Below are positions 37,426 to 48,686 of a stretch of 64,000 bases of DNA, one piece after another. The position numbers and the translations under genes are program-made. Source of the DNA: Cheiracanthium punctorium (Eukaryota > Arthropoda > Arachnida > Araneae > Cheiracanthiidae); the NCBI GenBank assembly GCA_038373885.1, contig JAWZYV010014429.1, positions 310,001 to 374,000 on the forward strand. Direction: 5' to 3'. Numbering within the stretch: position 1 is the stretch's first letter; each line of letters starts with the position of its first letter. The notes under the pieces are model-generated. The model saw only the letters and a program-made list of their open reading frames with translations, ran no database searches and was not told where the DNA came from.

Positions 37426-40400
37426 ATGTCGGAAAAAGAGAAATTAGAAACTTTAGAAACTTTGAAAAGAAGGCGCCAGGGTGTGCGCACTCAAACGACC
37501 AAATTACTCACAAAAATAAAAAACACACTCGATGATCAGAATATATCAGAAGAGGAAAGATTTGATATTTTAAACATATGTAAAGATCAATTAAATGAAA
37601 AACATGAAACTCTCAAAATTTTAAACGTAGATATCCAAAATATTATTCCAGATTCCGACGTAGAAACAGAAATTGAAAATGCTGAAGGCTATACGGAAAA
37701 CATAATAGAATACAAATACAGAATTACAAAGGCCTTAAATCCACATCATTCGAAAAAGCAAGCTATTTTTGAAAATCAGGAACATGTTAAAAATAATTCA
37801 TTCCAAATTTTCAATACTGAACATGCCATGAAATTACCTAAAATTACTTTAGGAAAATTTTACGGAGATTCTAGCTCATGGTTGGATTTTTGGAGCCAAT
37901 TTTCAAACGCAATTGACAAAAATCCCAGCTTAACTCCGATTGATAAATTTTCTTATTTGAAGTCTTTGCTTGGAGGAAGTGCTGCTAATGTTGTAGCAGG
38001 TTTTTCATTAACTGAAGAAAATTATAAATCTGCCATTGATTTGCTAAAAAATAGATTTGGTCGTAATGATTTAGTTATAAGTGCTCATATGAATAAGTTA
38101 CTAAATTTAAAATCCGTGAAAAGTTCTTCCAATGTCACTGATTTAAGAAACCTCTATGATAACTGTGAAATTCAGATAAGAAACTTAAATTCTCTTGGTG
38201 TTGCATCAGGAAGCTACGGACACTTACTTTGTCCAATATTGATGAAATTAATACCTCCCGAAATCGCACTGGAATTCAATCGGCAAAGAAAGAAAGATAA
38301 AGATATGGATGTAAATGAGTTAATTTCTTTCCTTAAAGATGAAGTAGAATCGCGCGAAGCTACGTTGCATCTGAATAGTTTTGAAAATTATAGTCGTGAC
38401 AAAAAAGAAAAATACAAATATCCTTCTCATAATTTCAAAAAGAGCGTTCCTTCAGCCTCAGCGTTAACAACAAGCATTAAAAATAGTTGTGTTTTTTGTG
38501 ACTCTAATTCTCATAATTCTCAGAAATGTAAAGCTTTCTCTATTCCTGAAAAACGTGAAAAATTAAGAAAAGAAGGACGCTGTTACGTCTGTTTTAAAAA
38601 ATTTCATATTTCTTCCAAATGTCGATTTAACTCCCAACAATGTAATTCTTGTAAAGGGAATTTTCACGATTCTTCAGTATGTTTGAATAATGTTCCAAAA
38701 TCTGACCAAGGGCCTAAAGAAAATTCGGATTCCGCAATTGCTTCTGTGTCTCATTGCACGAGTGAAACAAAATCATCTGACATGCCTACTGAAGTTCTTT
38801 TACAAACCTGTTGTGTTAACGTAGAGTCTGGCTCAAAATCTAAATTAGCTATGTGTTTATTTGATTCTGGAAGTCAGAAAACCTTCGTTACACAAAATTT
38901 AGTTTCCGATTTACGCCCTCCAATTATTCGTAAAGAAAAGCTTGAGATATATTCTTTCGGAGCTTCAAAGGCCCAATTAAAATCGTACGATGTAGTACAG
39001 TTAAAGTTGACGCACGTGCATGATAAATCTCGTAGCATACTTATCGAGGCCTTAGTAACAGATGTTATTTCGAACGCGAAGTTTCACTCTCCCCCTCTTA
39101 GTAAACAAATAGGAACGAGACTAGCCTCTTACGAGCTGTCAAATTGGAACGAGTTATGTACCTCTGAGGTTCAAGTACTCGTGGGTGCGAATTATTACTA
39201 TGTACTGAACTTTGGGGGGAAAGTAGAAAAAATCACGAAATCGCTCTTTCTATGCGAGAGTTTATTTGGATATTCTCTATGCGGTTCTTTAGAGAGCGAT
39301 GAAAATGTCTATAACAGGGCATCTGTTCTAAATCTTTCTGCGTCGAGTGCAGAGCAGGAACATTTGCGCATGTTATGGGATTTGGAATGCTTGGGAATAA
39401 AAACAGAGGAAAAGATTTCTGATATTGATAAAGAAATTATCACTAAATTCGAAGATAATTTAAATTTTGTTAATAACAGGTACGAGACCAATTTATTATG
39501 GAAGGTTGGAAAGGAAAAAGTGGGAAATAATTTCAGAATCGCTAGAAAGCGTTTTGAGGAATTAAATCGTAAATTGGCGAAAGATCACAATTTATGTGAA
39601 AAATACAAAGCTATAGTATCGGAACAGGAATTGAGTGAGGTTGTGGAAGATTGTCCTAATGAAATTACTGAAAGTGGATATTTTTTACCCCACAGACCGG
39701 TTTTAAGAGAGGATAAGTCAACTACGAAAATTAGGATGGTGTTTGATGCTTCCTCAAAAGAAAGTCACCTTAATTCTTTAAACGACTGTTTATGGCCTGG
39801 CCCTAGTCTTAACCCCTGTGTGTTAGACCTGTTAATTAATTTCAGAATTCATGAAGTTGCGTTCTGCGCCGATTTAGAGAAGGCATTCCTTCAAATCGGG
39901 ATCGCAGAGCAAGATCGCGATTATTTAAAATTTGTGTGGTTTCCTGACGAAAAGGGAAATTTGAAATTTTTGAGATTCACAAGAGCCCCTTTTGGAGTTT
40001 CGTGCAGCCCTTTCATCTTAGCTGCCACAATCAAACACCATATTCGAAAATTCAAAGATCATCCCGAAGTTGTTAAGATATTGGATACTCAATTATACGT
40101 GGATGATTTAATAACTGGCTCGAAGTCTGATGATGAAGCTTACTATTTATCGTCAACAGCTTCAGATATTTTTAGAAAGGCAGGAATGAACTTAAGGAAG
40201 TTCAGCACTAATTCCGTGACACTTAGAAAACTGTGGGAAGAAAATCAACTAGATCAGGATAGTTCAAACGGTCCTAAAAAAATATTGGGATTATTATGGA
40301 ATTGCAACTCAGATAGTTTAAATTTAGATATGCAAGCAATTCCCGACGATTGGAGAATCAATCCCACAAAGCGGATAGTTCTTAAGGCCATGTTAAAGAT

Positions 40401-42675
40401 ATTTGATCCTATTGGATTGGTAGCCCCATTTACAGTCCGCATGAAAAGTTTGTTACAAGAAATTTGGCGTCGAGGTTTAGAATGGGACACTGATTTGCCT
40501 AAAGATCTAAAAAACGAATGGGAAAGTTGGGTTACCGAAGTTCAAGAGATACATGAGTTTGAGGTTTCCCGGAAATATTTTCCGGTAGGTATTACATTTT
40601 CTGACGTAAATCAAATTCATATATTTTCAGATGCGAGCCCTAAAATTTTTGGAGCCGTTGGATATCTCAGGTGTAACTCAACCGATAATAAAACTAAGAC
40701 AAGCCTAATTTTTGCGAAATGTAGAGTATCCCCTATCAAACAATTAACCATACCTAGATTGGAATTAATGGGTGCTGTAATAGGTGCTCGAATGGGTAGC
40801 TATTTAAGAAGAATTCTTGATATTCCGAATTTAGATATCCATTATTGGTCAGACTCTACAATAACACTTCATTGGATAAAGGGTTCAGCTTTGCAATGGA
40901 AGCCCTTTGTTTCGAACAGAGTCACAGAAATTCAGTCTTTGTCAGAACCAGCCAATTGGCATTATTGTCCTGGTAAAAACAACCCAGCCGATCTTTTGAC
41001 GAGAGGTGAAAATTTAACAAAACTCCGAGAGAACAATCTTTGGTTCTATGGACCAGAGTGGCTGTCAATTCCGGAAAGTTGTTGGCCATTAAATGAAGAA
41101 ACTAAACTTCCCGAAAACATCTTTGATGAAAAAAGATCAAATTCGTTAACTCAATTATCGTGTGCGGTTAATGTATCTCAAAGTCCAATACTGGAATTAC
41201 AAAGGTTTAGTAGCCTCAATAGAGTGCTTAATGTAACCGCTTGGATTATGCGTTTTTTAAACAATGCTAATAAAAAGAAATCTAAATTATCGGGTCCTTT
41301 AGCAACTTCAGAAATTGAAAAGGCTGAGATTTATTGGATAAAACAGGCGCAAGAATCAGTTTTTAATCACGAAATAGACTCGCTAAAATCCGGAAGCGCA
41401 ATTGCCAAGAAATCTCCAATCTACAATCTGAATCCTGTGTTAGATGAAAATGGGCTATTGATTTTAAGTGGAAGATTGCAATTAAGCGAGTTCTCTCTAA
41501 GAGAAAAACATCCTTGGGTACTTCCAAGTGCGTGTACTTTCACCAATTTGTTAATAAGACAAGCCCACGAAAATATGTTCCATTTCGGAGTGGCTACCAC
41601 CTTGTCTCATCTCCGGGAAAAATACTTCATAATTAAAGGTCGAAAATGTGTGAAGTCAGTCATAAAAAATTGCGTAATTTGTAAAAAATTTAAAGTAACT
41701 CCTGGGAAGCAGGAGATAGCTCCATTACCGAAAGACAGAATTACAGAATCTCCTCCATTCGAAACATGTGCAGTGGATTTTGCTGGTCCTATTTATATTA
41801 AAACAAAGGCAGCCTCACAAAAGGCGTATATTGTACTTTTCACTTGCGCTGTAACCAGAGCCGTGCACCTGGAATTAGCTAGCAATTTAAGCACGGGCAA
41901 TTTCTTACTAGCTTTTAAACGTTTTATTTCTCGCAGAGGATTGTGTAAAACCATCTACAGTGATAATGCTAAAACTTTTATTAAATCAGATAAATTGTTA
42001 AAAGAGGTTTGGAGTTGCATTTCTAAAGATGAAATTATTCGTTTTTCTTCTAAAAACAGAATCGTCTGGAAATTTATTGTGCCTAGAGCAAGCTGGTGGG
42101 GTGGATTTTGGGAACGCATGGTGCGTTCTGTAAAAACTCCCTTGAAAAAAGTTCTTGGGAGATCTTGCCTCACTTATGAAGAGATCCAAACAACACTAAC
42201 AGAAATAGAAGCCGTTATCAATGGACGACCTCTGACCTACGTGTACGGAGAAAACAACGAACCTTTCCCACTTACGCCTTCACATTTTTTGATAGGCAAA
42301 CGAATAAATTCTTTGCCTAGCAATTCCAAATCATCTGAACCTAAATCCAACAGAGTAATTCTGACGAAGAAGATACGATACCGAGACCAGATCATGAACC
42401 ATTTCTGGAAACGTTGGCGCAAGGAATACTTGCTTGAACTCCGATCCGCTAACTTAAAAACTCCAGTTACTGCATCAACGAGCTTTAAAGTAGGAGATGT
42501 CGTCTTTATCCATGAAGACAAAGTTCCAAAGCATATGTGGAAATGTGGACGCATTAAGGAGCTGTTTTTCGGTAGAGATTCCAAAGTACGGTCCTGTGCT
42601 CTAGAAACAGCTTCTGGACTTATAAAGCGACCTATACAATTATTATATAAACTGGAACTTGATGCTGATTATTGA
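37426..42675 (+). CDS. BEL/Pao gag-pol polyprotein, full length
   Basis: 1749 residues from ATG at 37426, about 110 bases after the LTR, to TGA at 42673-42675. Domains in order, with approximate residues: N-terminal charged helical region with coiled-coil character (1-80); DUF1759-type gag core with LGKFYGDSSSWLDFW (about 140-290); three zinc knuckles from CVFCDSNSHNSQKC (from about 354); aspartic protease with CLFDSGSQKTF (about 480); reverse transcriptase with DLEKAFLQIGI and LYVDDLITGS (about 815-895); Peptidase_A17/RNase H region with FSDASPKIFGAV and YWSDSTITLHW. The integrase follows with its zinc domain (H-x-H...CVICKKF), core Asp in CAVDFAGP (about 1448), Asp in YSDNAKTF (about 1511) and Glu in GFWERMVR (about 1561). 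DUF5641-type TPSHFLIGKR is at the end. All key residues are present and there is no frame break, so this copy could be autonomous. Confidence 0.97.
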   Translation: MSEKEKLETLETLKRRRQGVRTQTTKLLTKIKNTLDDQNISEEERFDILNICKDQLNEKHETLKILNVDIQNIIPDSDVETEIENAEGYTENIIEYKYRITKALNPHHSKKQAIFENQEHVKNNSFQIFNTEHAMKLPKITLGKFYGDSSSWLDFWSQFSNAIDKNPSLTPIDKFSYLKSLLGGSAANVVAGFSLTEENYKSAIDLLKNRFGRNDLVISAHMNKLLNLKSVKSSSNVTDLRNLYDNCEIQIRNLNSLGVASGSYGHLLCPILMKLIPPEIALEFNRQRKKDKDMDVNELISFLKDEVESREATLHLNSFENYSRDKKEKYKYPSHNFKKSVPSASALTTSIKNSCVFCDSNSHNSQKCKAFSIPEKREKLRKEGRCYVCFKKFHISSKCRFNSQQCNSCKGNFHDSSVCLNNVPKSDQGPKENSDSAIASVSHCTSETKSSDMPTEVLLQTCCVNVESGSKSKLAMCLFDSGSQKTFVTQNLVSDLRPPIIRKEKLEIYSFGASKAQLKSYDVVQLKLTHVHDKSRSILIEALVTDVISNAKFHSPPLSKQIGTRLASYELSNWNELCTSEVQVLVGANYYYVLNFGGKVEKITKSLFLCESLFGYSLCGSLESDENVYNRASVLNLSASSAEQEHLRMLWDLECLGIKTEEKISDIDKEIITKFEDNLNFVNNRYETNLLWKVGKEKVGNNFRIARKRFEELNRKLAKDHNLCEKYKAIVSEQELSEVVEDCPNEITESGYFLPHRPVLREDKSTTKIRMVFDASSKESHLNSLNDCLWPGPSLNPCVLDLLINFRIHEVAFCADLEKAFLQIGIAEQDRDYLKFVWFPDEKGNLKFLRFTRAPFGVSCSPFILAATIKHHIRKFKDHPEVVKILDTQLYVDDLITGSKSDDEAYYLSSTASDIFRKAGMNLRKFSTNSVTLRKLWEENQLDQDSSNGPKKILGLLWNCNSDSLNLDMQAIPDDWRINPTKRIVLKAMLKIFDPIGLVAPFTVRMKSLLQEIWRRGLEWDTDLPKDLKNEWESWVTEVQEIHEFEVSRKYFPVGITFSDVNQIHIFSDASPKIFGAVGYLRCNSTDNKTKTSLIFAKCRVSPIKQLTIPRLELMGAVIGARMGSYLRRILDIPNLDIHYWSDSTITLHWIKGSALQWKPFVSNRVTEIQSLSEPANWHYCPGKNNPADLLTRGENLTKLRENNLWFYGPEWLSIPESCWPLNEETKLPENIFDEKRSNSLTQLSCAVNVSQSPILELQRFSSLNRVLNVTAWIMRFLNNANKKKSKLSGPLATSEIEKAEIYWIKQAQESVFNHEIDSLKSGSAIAKKSPIYNLNPVLDENGLLILSGRLQLSEFSLREKHPWVLPSACTFTNLLIRQAHENMFHFGVATTLSHLREKYFIIKGRKCVKSVIKNCVICKKFKVTPGKQEIAPLPKDRITESPPFETCAVDFAGPIYIKTKAASQKAYIVLFTCAVTRAVHLELASNLSTGNFLLAFKRFISRRGLCKTIYSDNAKTFIKSDKLLKEVWSCISKDEIIRFSSKNRIVWKFIVPRASWWGGFWERMVRSVKTPLKKVLGRSCLTYEEIQTTLTEIEAVINGRPLTYVYGENNEPFPLTPSHFLIGKRINSLPSNSKSSEPKSNRVILTKKIRYRDQIMNHFWKRWRKEYLLELRSANLKTPVTASTSFKVGDVVFIHEDKVPKHMWKCGRIKELFFGRDSKVRSCALETASGLIKRPIQLLYKLELDADY

Positions 42676-42890
42676 ACATTTAACGAACATTTTTCTTATA
42701 TGTTTATTTCTATTTGTTTAACTAATTCAATTTTATATATTTAGTAGATTTCTCAGTTTTCTGTAACCTGGAAATTTCGTAAGTATGTGGTAATTTGTTT
42801 TTTTTTTTGTAAGTTTTTGGTTTGTTTCATGTTTGCAAAATGTTTTGATTTGATTTCTGAACAATTGTAATTGTTCATCCGGGGGCAGTG

Positions 42891-43149
42891 TATTAAAACC
42901 CCCTATATTTTGCGCCTTGGCGAAACTTTTGTATCGCCTACGCGCCAGTAAGATAAGGTAACCTTTTTTTGTATCTTTAGACGGAACTCTGATTCCGAAG
43001 ATGTATGAAGGGAGTCGCCAGCCCTTGTAATACTGGCTTGAAAGTGTAATCTTAATTATATTTTGATTGTAAATAAATGGTTAAGTTTATTGTAAGAATC
43101 GATATATTCTTTATGGATATAATTCACCTGATGGACTTTAGCCCCATCA
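42891..43149 (+). repeat. BEL/Pao 3' LTR
   Basis: 259 bases identical by eye to the 5' LTR. It is preceded by gggggcagtg and followed by the target duplicate cgaac. Confidence 0.95.
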
Positions 43150-43154
43150 CGAAC

Positions 43155-44494
43155 AATTTCTAGTTGATGTTGGTTTATATTTACGGCAAGCTACATGTAA
43201 CCGGCGTCATCAGAAAAAATTACGATGATGTGATGAGAATATTCCTGGTCAGCAACTATGGTCCGGATTACCAATGCCTGATAGACCTCGCTTCACAATA
43301 CACGGCCAAGTTGGCTACCAGAAAGTACATAAAGAGAAAGAAATTATCACCAAAATTCTCATGAATCTGATGGCTATGGCCATGATGTATAATTGGACAG
43401 GTATCATCAGGGATGATAAAATTCCACGTATGTGACAGCGGTACTGTAACATCACAACGGACTGTCACACCTGCACTGTAACATTAGTGCTGCACAGACT
43501 CCTCCTAGGCCGTACTTATATTTCGCGCGTATAGTTGATCTAAACTTCTTTTTGATATATGGATTATACTTTAATTCAGAACTGAACTGATACAATCATG
43601 GGATGATACTGAGCACATGATTTGGTATTCGTATTCTCCGAACCCTGTTTCCCTTACAGCACACCTGGTATGCTCTAATCATACATGAACCATAAATGAA
43701 CTCTGTATAACTCTTCAATAAAAATGAGAACACAGTCTATTAAGATGTCCTTATCAGCTTGATAAATAGCACTTGCAGCAGAATCATAATGTGCATAAGT
43801 GTCGGAAGGAATCATAGACACACTGCAAAGCATGCCTATTGTTATTTCTAGAAGAAAGTGAATCGGTCATAACTGCCGGAATTAGCCGTAAGAGGCATTT
43901 TCCCTTTCATTTATCTTGCGCCATAACACTACATGTGTAGAAATTTCTTTCATTTTATGTATATATTTATTGCTATTTTGTGTGTGTTGAAGGTGACTCC
44001 TCTCCATTGTATTGCATAAATTATTCAGTGTTTAAATTAAAAGTCAACCTAAACGGCATTTCCAGTATTTCCATAACAATAGTTCAACCAATTCCTATCG
44101 ATACCGAAAAAACTTTAATATTGACTGACTTTTTTATTTTTTCCTCAAGCAGTGCATACTTCCTGAAGCAGAACGAGAATATAAGATGATATAATAGCTG
44201 CCGAGTGAAAAAGCTAGATTTATAAAATATATATTTCCCATTTTATTACGAAAGCTGGAACGCAGTATGAAATTTGTCTCTTTTGATTCGATCAGTGAAA
44301 GGTGCTATCTAAATAAAATTTGAAATGTTTACTGTGAACTTATTTTATTTTATTGAAGTCGCTTTCTATTACATGTATTTGATGAAATGTTTTGCGTGGA
44401 ATATAATTTTTATTTCATACCTAATCTACATAATATTTAGTTATTAGAAAGAAAACCACAAATTTTCATACGGTTGACAAGTATATTAAACGTT
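43155..44494. other. Intron sequence between BEL and mariner elements
   Basis: The first 210 bases hold an unassigned open frame of 66 codons (43164-43364, plus) whose composition is less AT-biased than its surroundings. I do not recognise it. The rest is AT-rich with nothing supported. Confidence 0.4.
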
Positions 44495-44496
44495 TA

Positions 44497-46060
44497 TCGG
44501 GTGTCCCAGAAATGACTAATGGATTTTGAAAGTCAATAAAAACAAAAGATGGCATGCGGTAGATATCTATCGTTTTCGGCCTTATGCTTAGAATTCAGGG
44601 AATTTTATCCCACCAAATTTCAAATTTAGTTAGCCTTTCTAGCAAGAGATGGCGCTGCAGGTGATCTGTAACAGGTATAGTTAAAACGAAGTATTTCAGC
44701 TCGCCATTCCGTAGTTCGTCGTCAAGTTGACAGCTTGTGCTTTTGAGATTGCAAGTCTGCTCTACCAAAATGTTTTTTCCGTTGAAATGCGGGCATTTAT
44801 TGTGTTAGAGTTCCACCACCTAGAACACAGTTTTGTTCAAACGAGGCGCAGTTTCCAAAGAAAATTTCATGTGAGAAACGGACCGTCAGACAATGCGATA
44901 AGGACTCTATTACAGAAATTCGAACGAACGGGGAGCTTGAATGATGACCGTATTGGACATGACGGCAGCCACGCCTTTCAGTCTCAGAATCGAATGCTGA
45001 CGCCGTACAGCAGGTTATCCAACAGCGGCCCCGGACTTCCGTACGCCGCGTTGCATCTTGTATTCGACTCCGAAGAATGAGCACTCCCCGTCTCATGTGC
45101 CACAGCCTTCACATTTTCCCGTACAAAATCCAGACTCACCAACCCCTCAGTCAAATGCCATTAGTGCACTCTATAGTTTCGCGAACGCCATGCTGCAACT
45201 TGTGGATGACAGTGAACTCGATGTTGGCCACATATGGTTCTCAGACGAAACGTAATTTCACCTCAATGGCTGTGTCAACATGCAGAACTCGCGAATTTGG
45301 GGAAGCGGAAATCCTCATATTGCTGAACCTTCATCCCTGCATTCACCAAAAATAATGGTATGGGCTGCGGTTTCTTCCAAAGGAATAATAGGGCCATTTT
45401 TTCGAGAGCGACCGATAAATGCTGTACGATATCTTGGGACTCTTGAAGAATTTGTGGTGATTCATGCTGCTTTGGAGGACTGTTCGAATGCCTCCTGATT
45501 CATGCAAGATGGTGTTCTTCCACATCGAACGTCTGCAGTATTTGATTTCTTGAACGAACATTTCAGTGAGCAGGTAATTGTCTTGGATTACGAATTGCAT
45601 ACAGGAAGTGGCATGGCATGGCCTACTTATTCGCCAGATTTGACGCCCTGCAACTTTTTTCTTTGGGGGTACCTGAAAGATTTGGTATATCGCCAAATTC
45701 CACAAACAATTGCGAAGCTGAAGCAGCATATCTGTGCTGTATGTCCAAGTGAGATGTTTGAACGGATGTCTGGAAATTTTTGCCTCAGACTGCGCCACGT
45801 TGTTGCAGCAAATGGGAGTTACATTGAAAATGTCATTGTTTAGTTTTTTGCAACAGTCCTTGCAAAATTTTCATACTGGTTTTTATTTTTTCATAGTTTT
45901 CAGCACCAAATATGGGTGAAAATGTTAACTAAATTTGAAATTTGGTGGGATGAAATTCCCTGATTTCCTAAGCATAAGGCCGCAAACGATACATATCTAT
46001 CGCATTCTGTCTTTTTTTTATTGATTTTCAAAATCCATCAGTCATTTTTGGGACACGCGG
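44497..46060 (+). mobile_element. Tc1/mariner-superfamily element with long inverted ends, degenerate
   Basis: 1564 bases flanked by TA at 44495-44496 and 46061-46062. The terminal inverted repeats are about 135 bases: the left starts tcgggtgtcccagaaatgac and the right, read inward, starts ccgcgtgtcccaaaaatgac. Both run on through a ccttatgctta word to ccaccaaatttcaaatttag. The interior is a broken transposase on the plus strand. Long inverted ends are unusual for classic mariners but are found in some families. Confidence 0.88.
44727..45842 (+). pseudogene. Mariner-type transposase with DUF4817-like N-terminus, broken
   Basis: The N-terminal helix-turn-helix part (RAFIVLEFHHLEHSFVQTRR, then KFERTGSLND) reads from about 44787 to 44960. 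The frame then changes at least twice (near 44965 and near 45160) and a stop (TGA after CSNAS, near 45497) interrupts the catalytic part. Visible catalytic pieces are FSDET (45238), MQDG (45504) and WPTYSPDLTPCNFFLWGYLK (about 45620). In the last, the position that should hold the third acidic residue is Asn, so the enzyme would be dead even without the breaks. Confidence 0.8.
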
Positions 46061-46062
46061 TA

Positions 46063-46887
46063 AGAATGATATGTAGATGAGTTATCTAACTGATGGTACA
46101 TTATTTCAACTGCAAAAGATGTCTTAAGGATAAGCGATGTTTACATGCAATAAAACACGCCTCTCGACTAACTGTTCAGATTTGTCTGAATGGCTAACTA
46201 ACTGAATGATCTGAATGGCAAACTAACGTCAATCTGACTTGCGATTTGCGCTTAAAATAAAAGTCTAATTTTATATTATAGTTTGACACAATAATTACCA
46301 TTGGGTCAAATTCAATATTTAAACAAAATTTGAATTCGTGTCGAGATATCTTGGTCTCTTAAATCGAAAATTTATGAATATAAAATAAATTGAACTTTAG
46401 CAGAAGCCATCTCTAGGGAAGTGTTCAAAACACATCTGAGTCCATTATTTGGAAAGATTCTGGAAGCGCCACGGAAAGAACAAAGTATTTCACATTGAAT
46501 CTCATGACATCAGAATGGCGTCAATCTCACTTGCGATCTATAATTTTAATTATTGAAGGTAAATAAATAAATTAACACGTAATTAACTTTTCACTCTATC
46601 GGATAATGTGGAAGCTTATTATTTCCCGTATAGTGTAATCTTTAATATATTATGGAGAAATTAATACTAAAATTTTAATAATGAAAATTTGCGCTCATAA
46701 AAAGAACGCCACTCTCATTTTCAACCATTGACAAAAAGAAAGAAAAAGGGATAATATTGCATTATTTATAAAGGATTCACTTAGCATAGCAGTAGTGACT
46801 GGCGCGTTTTGGCTTGAAGTATAACGCGATAAACAACAAAAGTTCGAGAAAATCGCATAAAACGTTAAATTAAAAAAATGTTCCAAT
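46063..46887. other. AT-rich intron sequence, no gene seen
   Basis: Nothing supported on either strand; a short repeat of aactaactgaatg / aactaacgtc type words lies near 46193-46230. Confidence 0.5.
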
Positions 46888-47070
46888 TTGAATTTCGGGA
46901 GAATCGATTCGAGGTATATCGGAACCCGTCCTGGCAAATCCCCATACAACAGGGGGCCCATACCCCAGCCTACGCCAGGCCCATACCCAGGCCATCCCCA
47001 TACCCAGGCCTACGATCACTCGTCTCGGAGCTACGCCACCGACAATCTAACTAGCATTTTGTACTTTTAG
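46888..47070 (+). other. GC-rich islet with short proline-rich open frame
   Basis: A sharply GC-rich block (about 46920-47040) in AT-rich DNA. It contains repeats of cccatacccaggcc. One frame gives a Pro/Tyr/His-rich peptide (PTPGPYPGHPHTQAY) ending at a stop at 47068. There is no clear acceptor or donor and no domain I recognise. It may be a fragment of a disordered-protein exon, a retrocopy piece, or just a short repeat. Confidence 0.3.
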
Positions 47071-47079
47071 TCCAGGCAA

Positions 47080-48490
47080 ATTAGACCAAAAAATAGCAAA
47101 TGGGGGAAAAATTTATGTATTTTTGAAACTTGAGGAAAACACTAATTGCGTATGTAGTTGTATGAAACAGAAAAGTTTCACCCCTCTCGGGGTACCTCGT
47201 CCCCCTCTTTGCCCCCCCAAAAGGTCACTTTTTTAGATTTTCACTTCTATCTCAAAAACCGCTCGTCTTAGCAAAAAAAAATGTCAATTACAAAATGAAA
47301 GCTGATAAAATTTCCTACAAGATTGTAATTGGTTATTTTTTTCTATATGCAATAGCTTTCGAGATATGCTTTAGACAAAATCGCTAATTTTTGGAAAACG
47401 CTTCTTTTTATCCCGATTTTTAACCTATTTTGTCTTTTAACCCTTCAACCCTCGGTTTTACAGCAATTATTTTCATAACAAAGTTGTAGAGTATTCAATT
47501 ACCTTTAAAGTGAGTTATTATTTGTAACTTTATCTTTAAATGATCAAAAGTTATTGCAATTTGAAATTTTCAATAAATTTAGCAAATTTGAATGAAAACT
47601 ACATTGCGCGCCAAAGTATGACAATATCCACGAAAAAAATTATAAAGTTTTGAAACTTTGGGAAAACATTGGTTGGGGATGTAGTTGTATGAAACAGAAA
47701 AGTTCCCCCCCTCTCGGGGGGGGCACGTCCTTCCCCCCTAAAAGAAGGTCCTTTTTGGGACTTTCACTTTTATCTCAAAAACTGTACGTCTTAGCAAAAA
47801 ATTGTCAAATACAAAACGAAAGCTGATAAAATGTTCTACAAGATTGTAATTGGTTATTTTTTTCTATATACAATACTTTTCGAGATATGTTTTAGACAAA
47901 ATCGCAAATTTTTTGAAAACGCTTCTTTTTATCACTTCCCACTAACTTTGCCTTATAGCTCTTCAACCATCAGTTTGACAGGAATGGGTTTAAAGCAAAG
48001 TTTTAGTCTTCAATGACCTTTAAATTTAATTTTTATACGTAATTGTATTTTTAAATGATCAAAAGTTTCAGCAATTTGAAAATTTCAATACATTTTAGGG
48101 AATTCGAATGAAAAATGCATTGTGCGTCAGACTGCTAGAAAAAACCTAGGAAAAAGCTTATAAACGTTTGAAACTTGGAGAAAACACTGGTTGGGTATAT
48201 AGTGTATGAAACAGTCGTTAGGTGTGCCGCGTCCCCCCTCTTAGTCCCCTCCCCCTCAAAGTTCCCTTTTTAGATTTTCATTTTTATCTCAAAATTGGTG
48301 CTTCTTAGCAAAAGCATGCCAATTACAAAATGAAAGCTGATAAAATTTCCTAGAAGATATCTTTAGTATTTTTTTTCTATATCGAATATTTTTTTCTATA
48401 TAGAATAGCTTCGAGATATGTTTTAGAAAACCTCGCAACTTTATGGAAAACGCTAATTTTCATCCCATATTTCAACTAACTTTCCTTCTA
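47080..48490. repeat. Three tandem units of about 520 bases
   Basis: The word tatgaaacag recurs near 47160, 47687 and 48204. Each unit then has a C-rich segment with ccctctcggggg-like sequence, tttatctcaaaa, attacaaaatgaaagctgat and ttcgagatatg(c/t)tttaga, in the same order. The third unit is the most diverged. No coding role. Confidence 0.85.
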
Positions 48491-48686
48491 GCTGCTGATT
48501 CTTAATTCGGAGAATCGAACATTCGAATTATCAAAATTTTTAATCTCCTTTTTCAAGAAATTCCCCTCTCTTCAGTTACATTTTCCATATCTTTAAATCA
48601 TTAATAATGTCGTGCGTACATTATCGCAGAATTAGAAGAAAATTAGTCTTAATCGTGTCGTAGTAACTGACGGCAACCTTGATAGT

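Larger units (their letters stand above)
37057..43149 (+). mobile_element. BEL/Pao LTR retrotransposon, apparently intact
   Basis: 6093 bases with two 259-base LTRs that look identical and a 5-bp target duplication cgaac (37052-37056 and 43150-43154), the usual length for BEL/Pao. One uninterrupted 1749-codon gag-pol frame fills the interior. The LTR starts TATTAAAACC instead of the usual TG, and ends CATCA. A G-rich tract (gggggcag at 42881-42888) precedes the 3' LTR. The element sits antisense to the aquaglyceroporin in its 39.8 kb intron. Confidence 0.96.
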
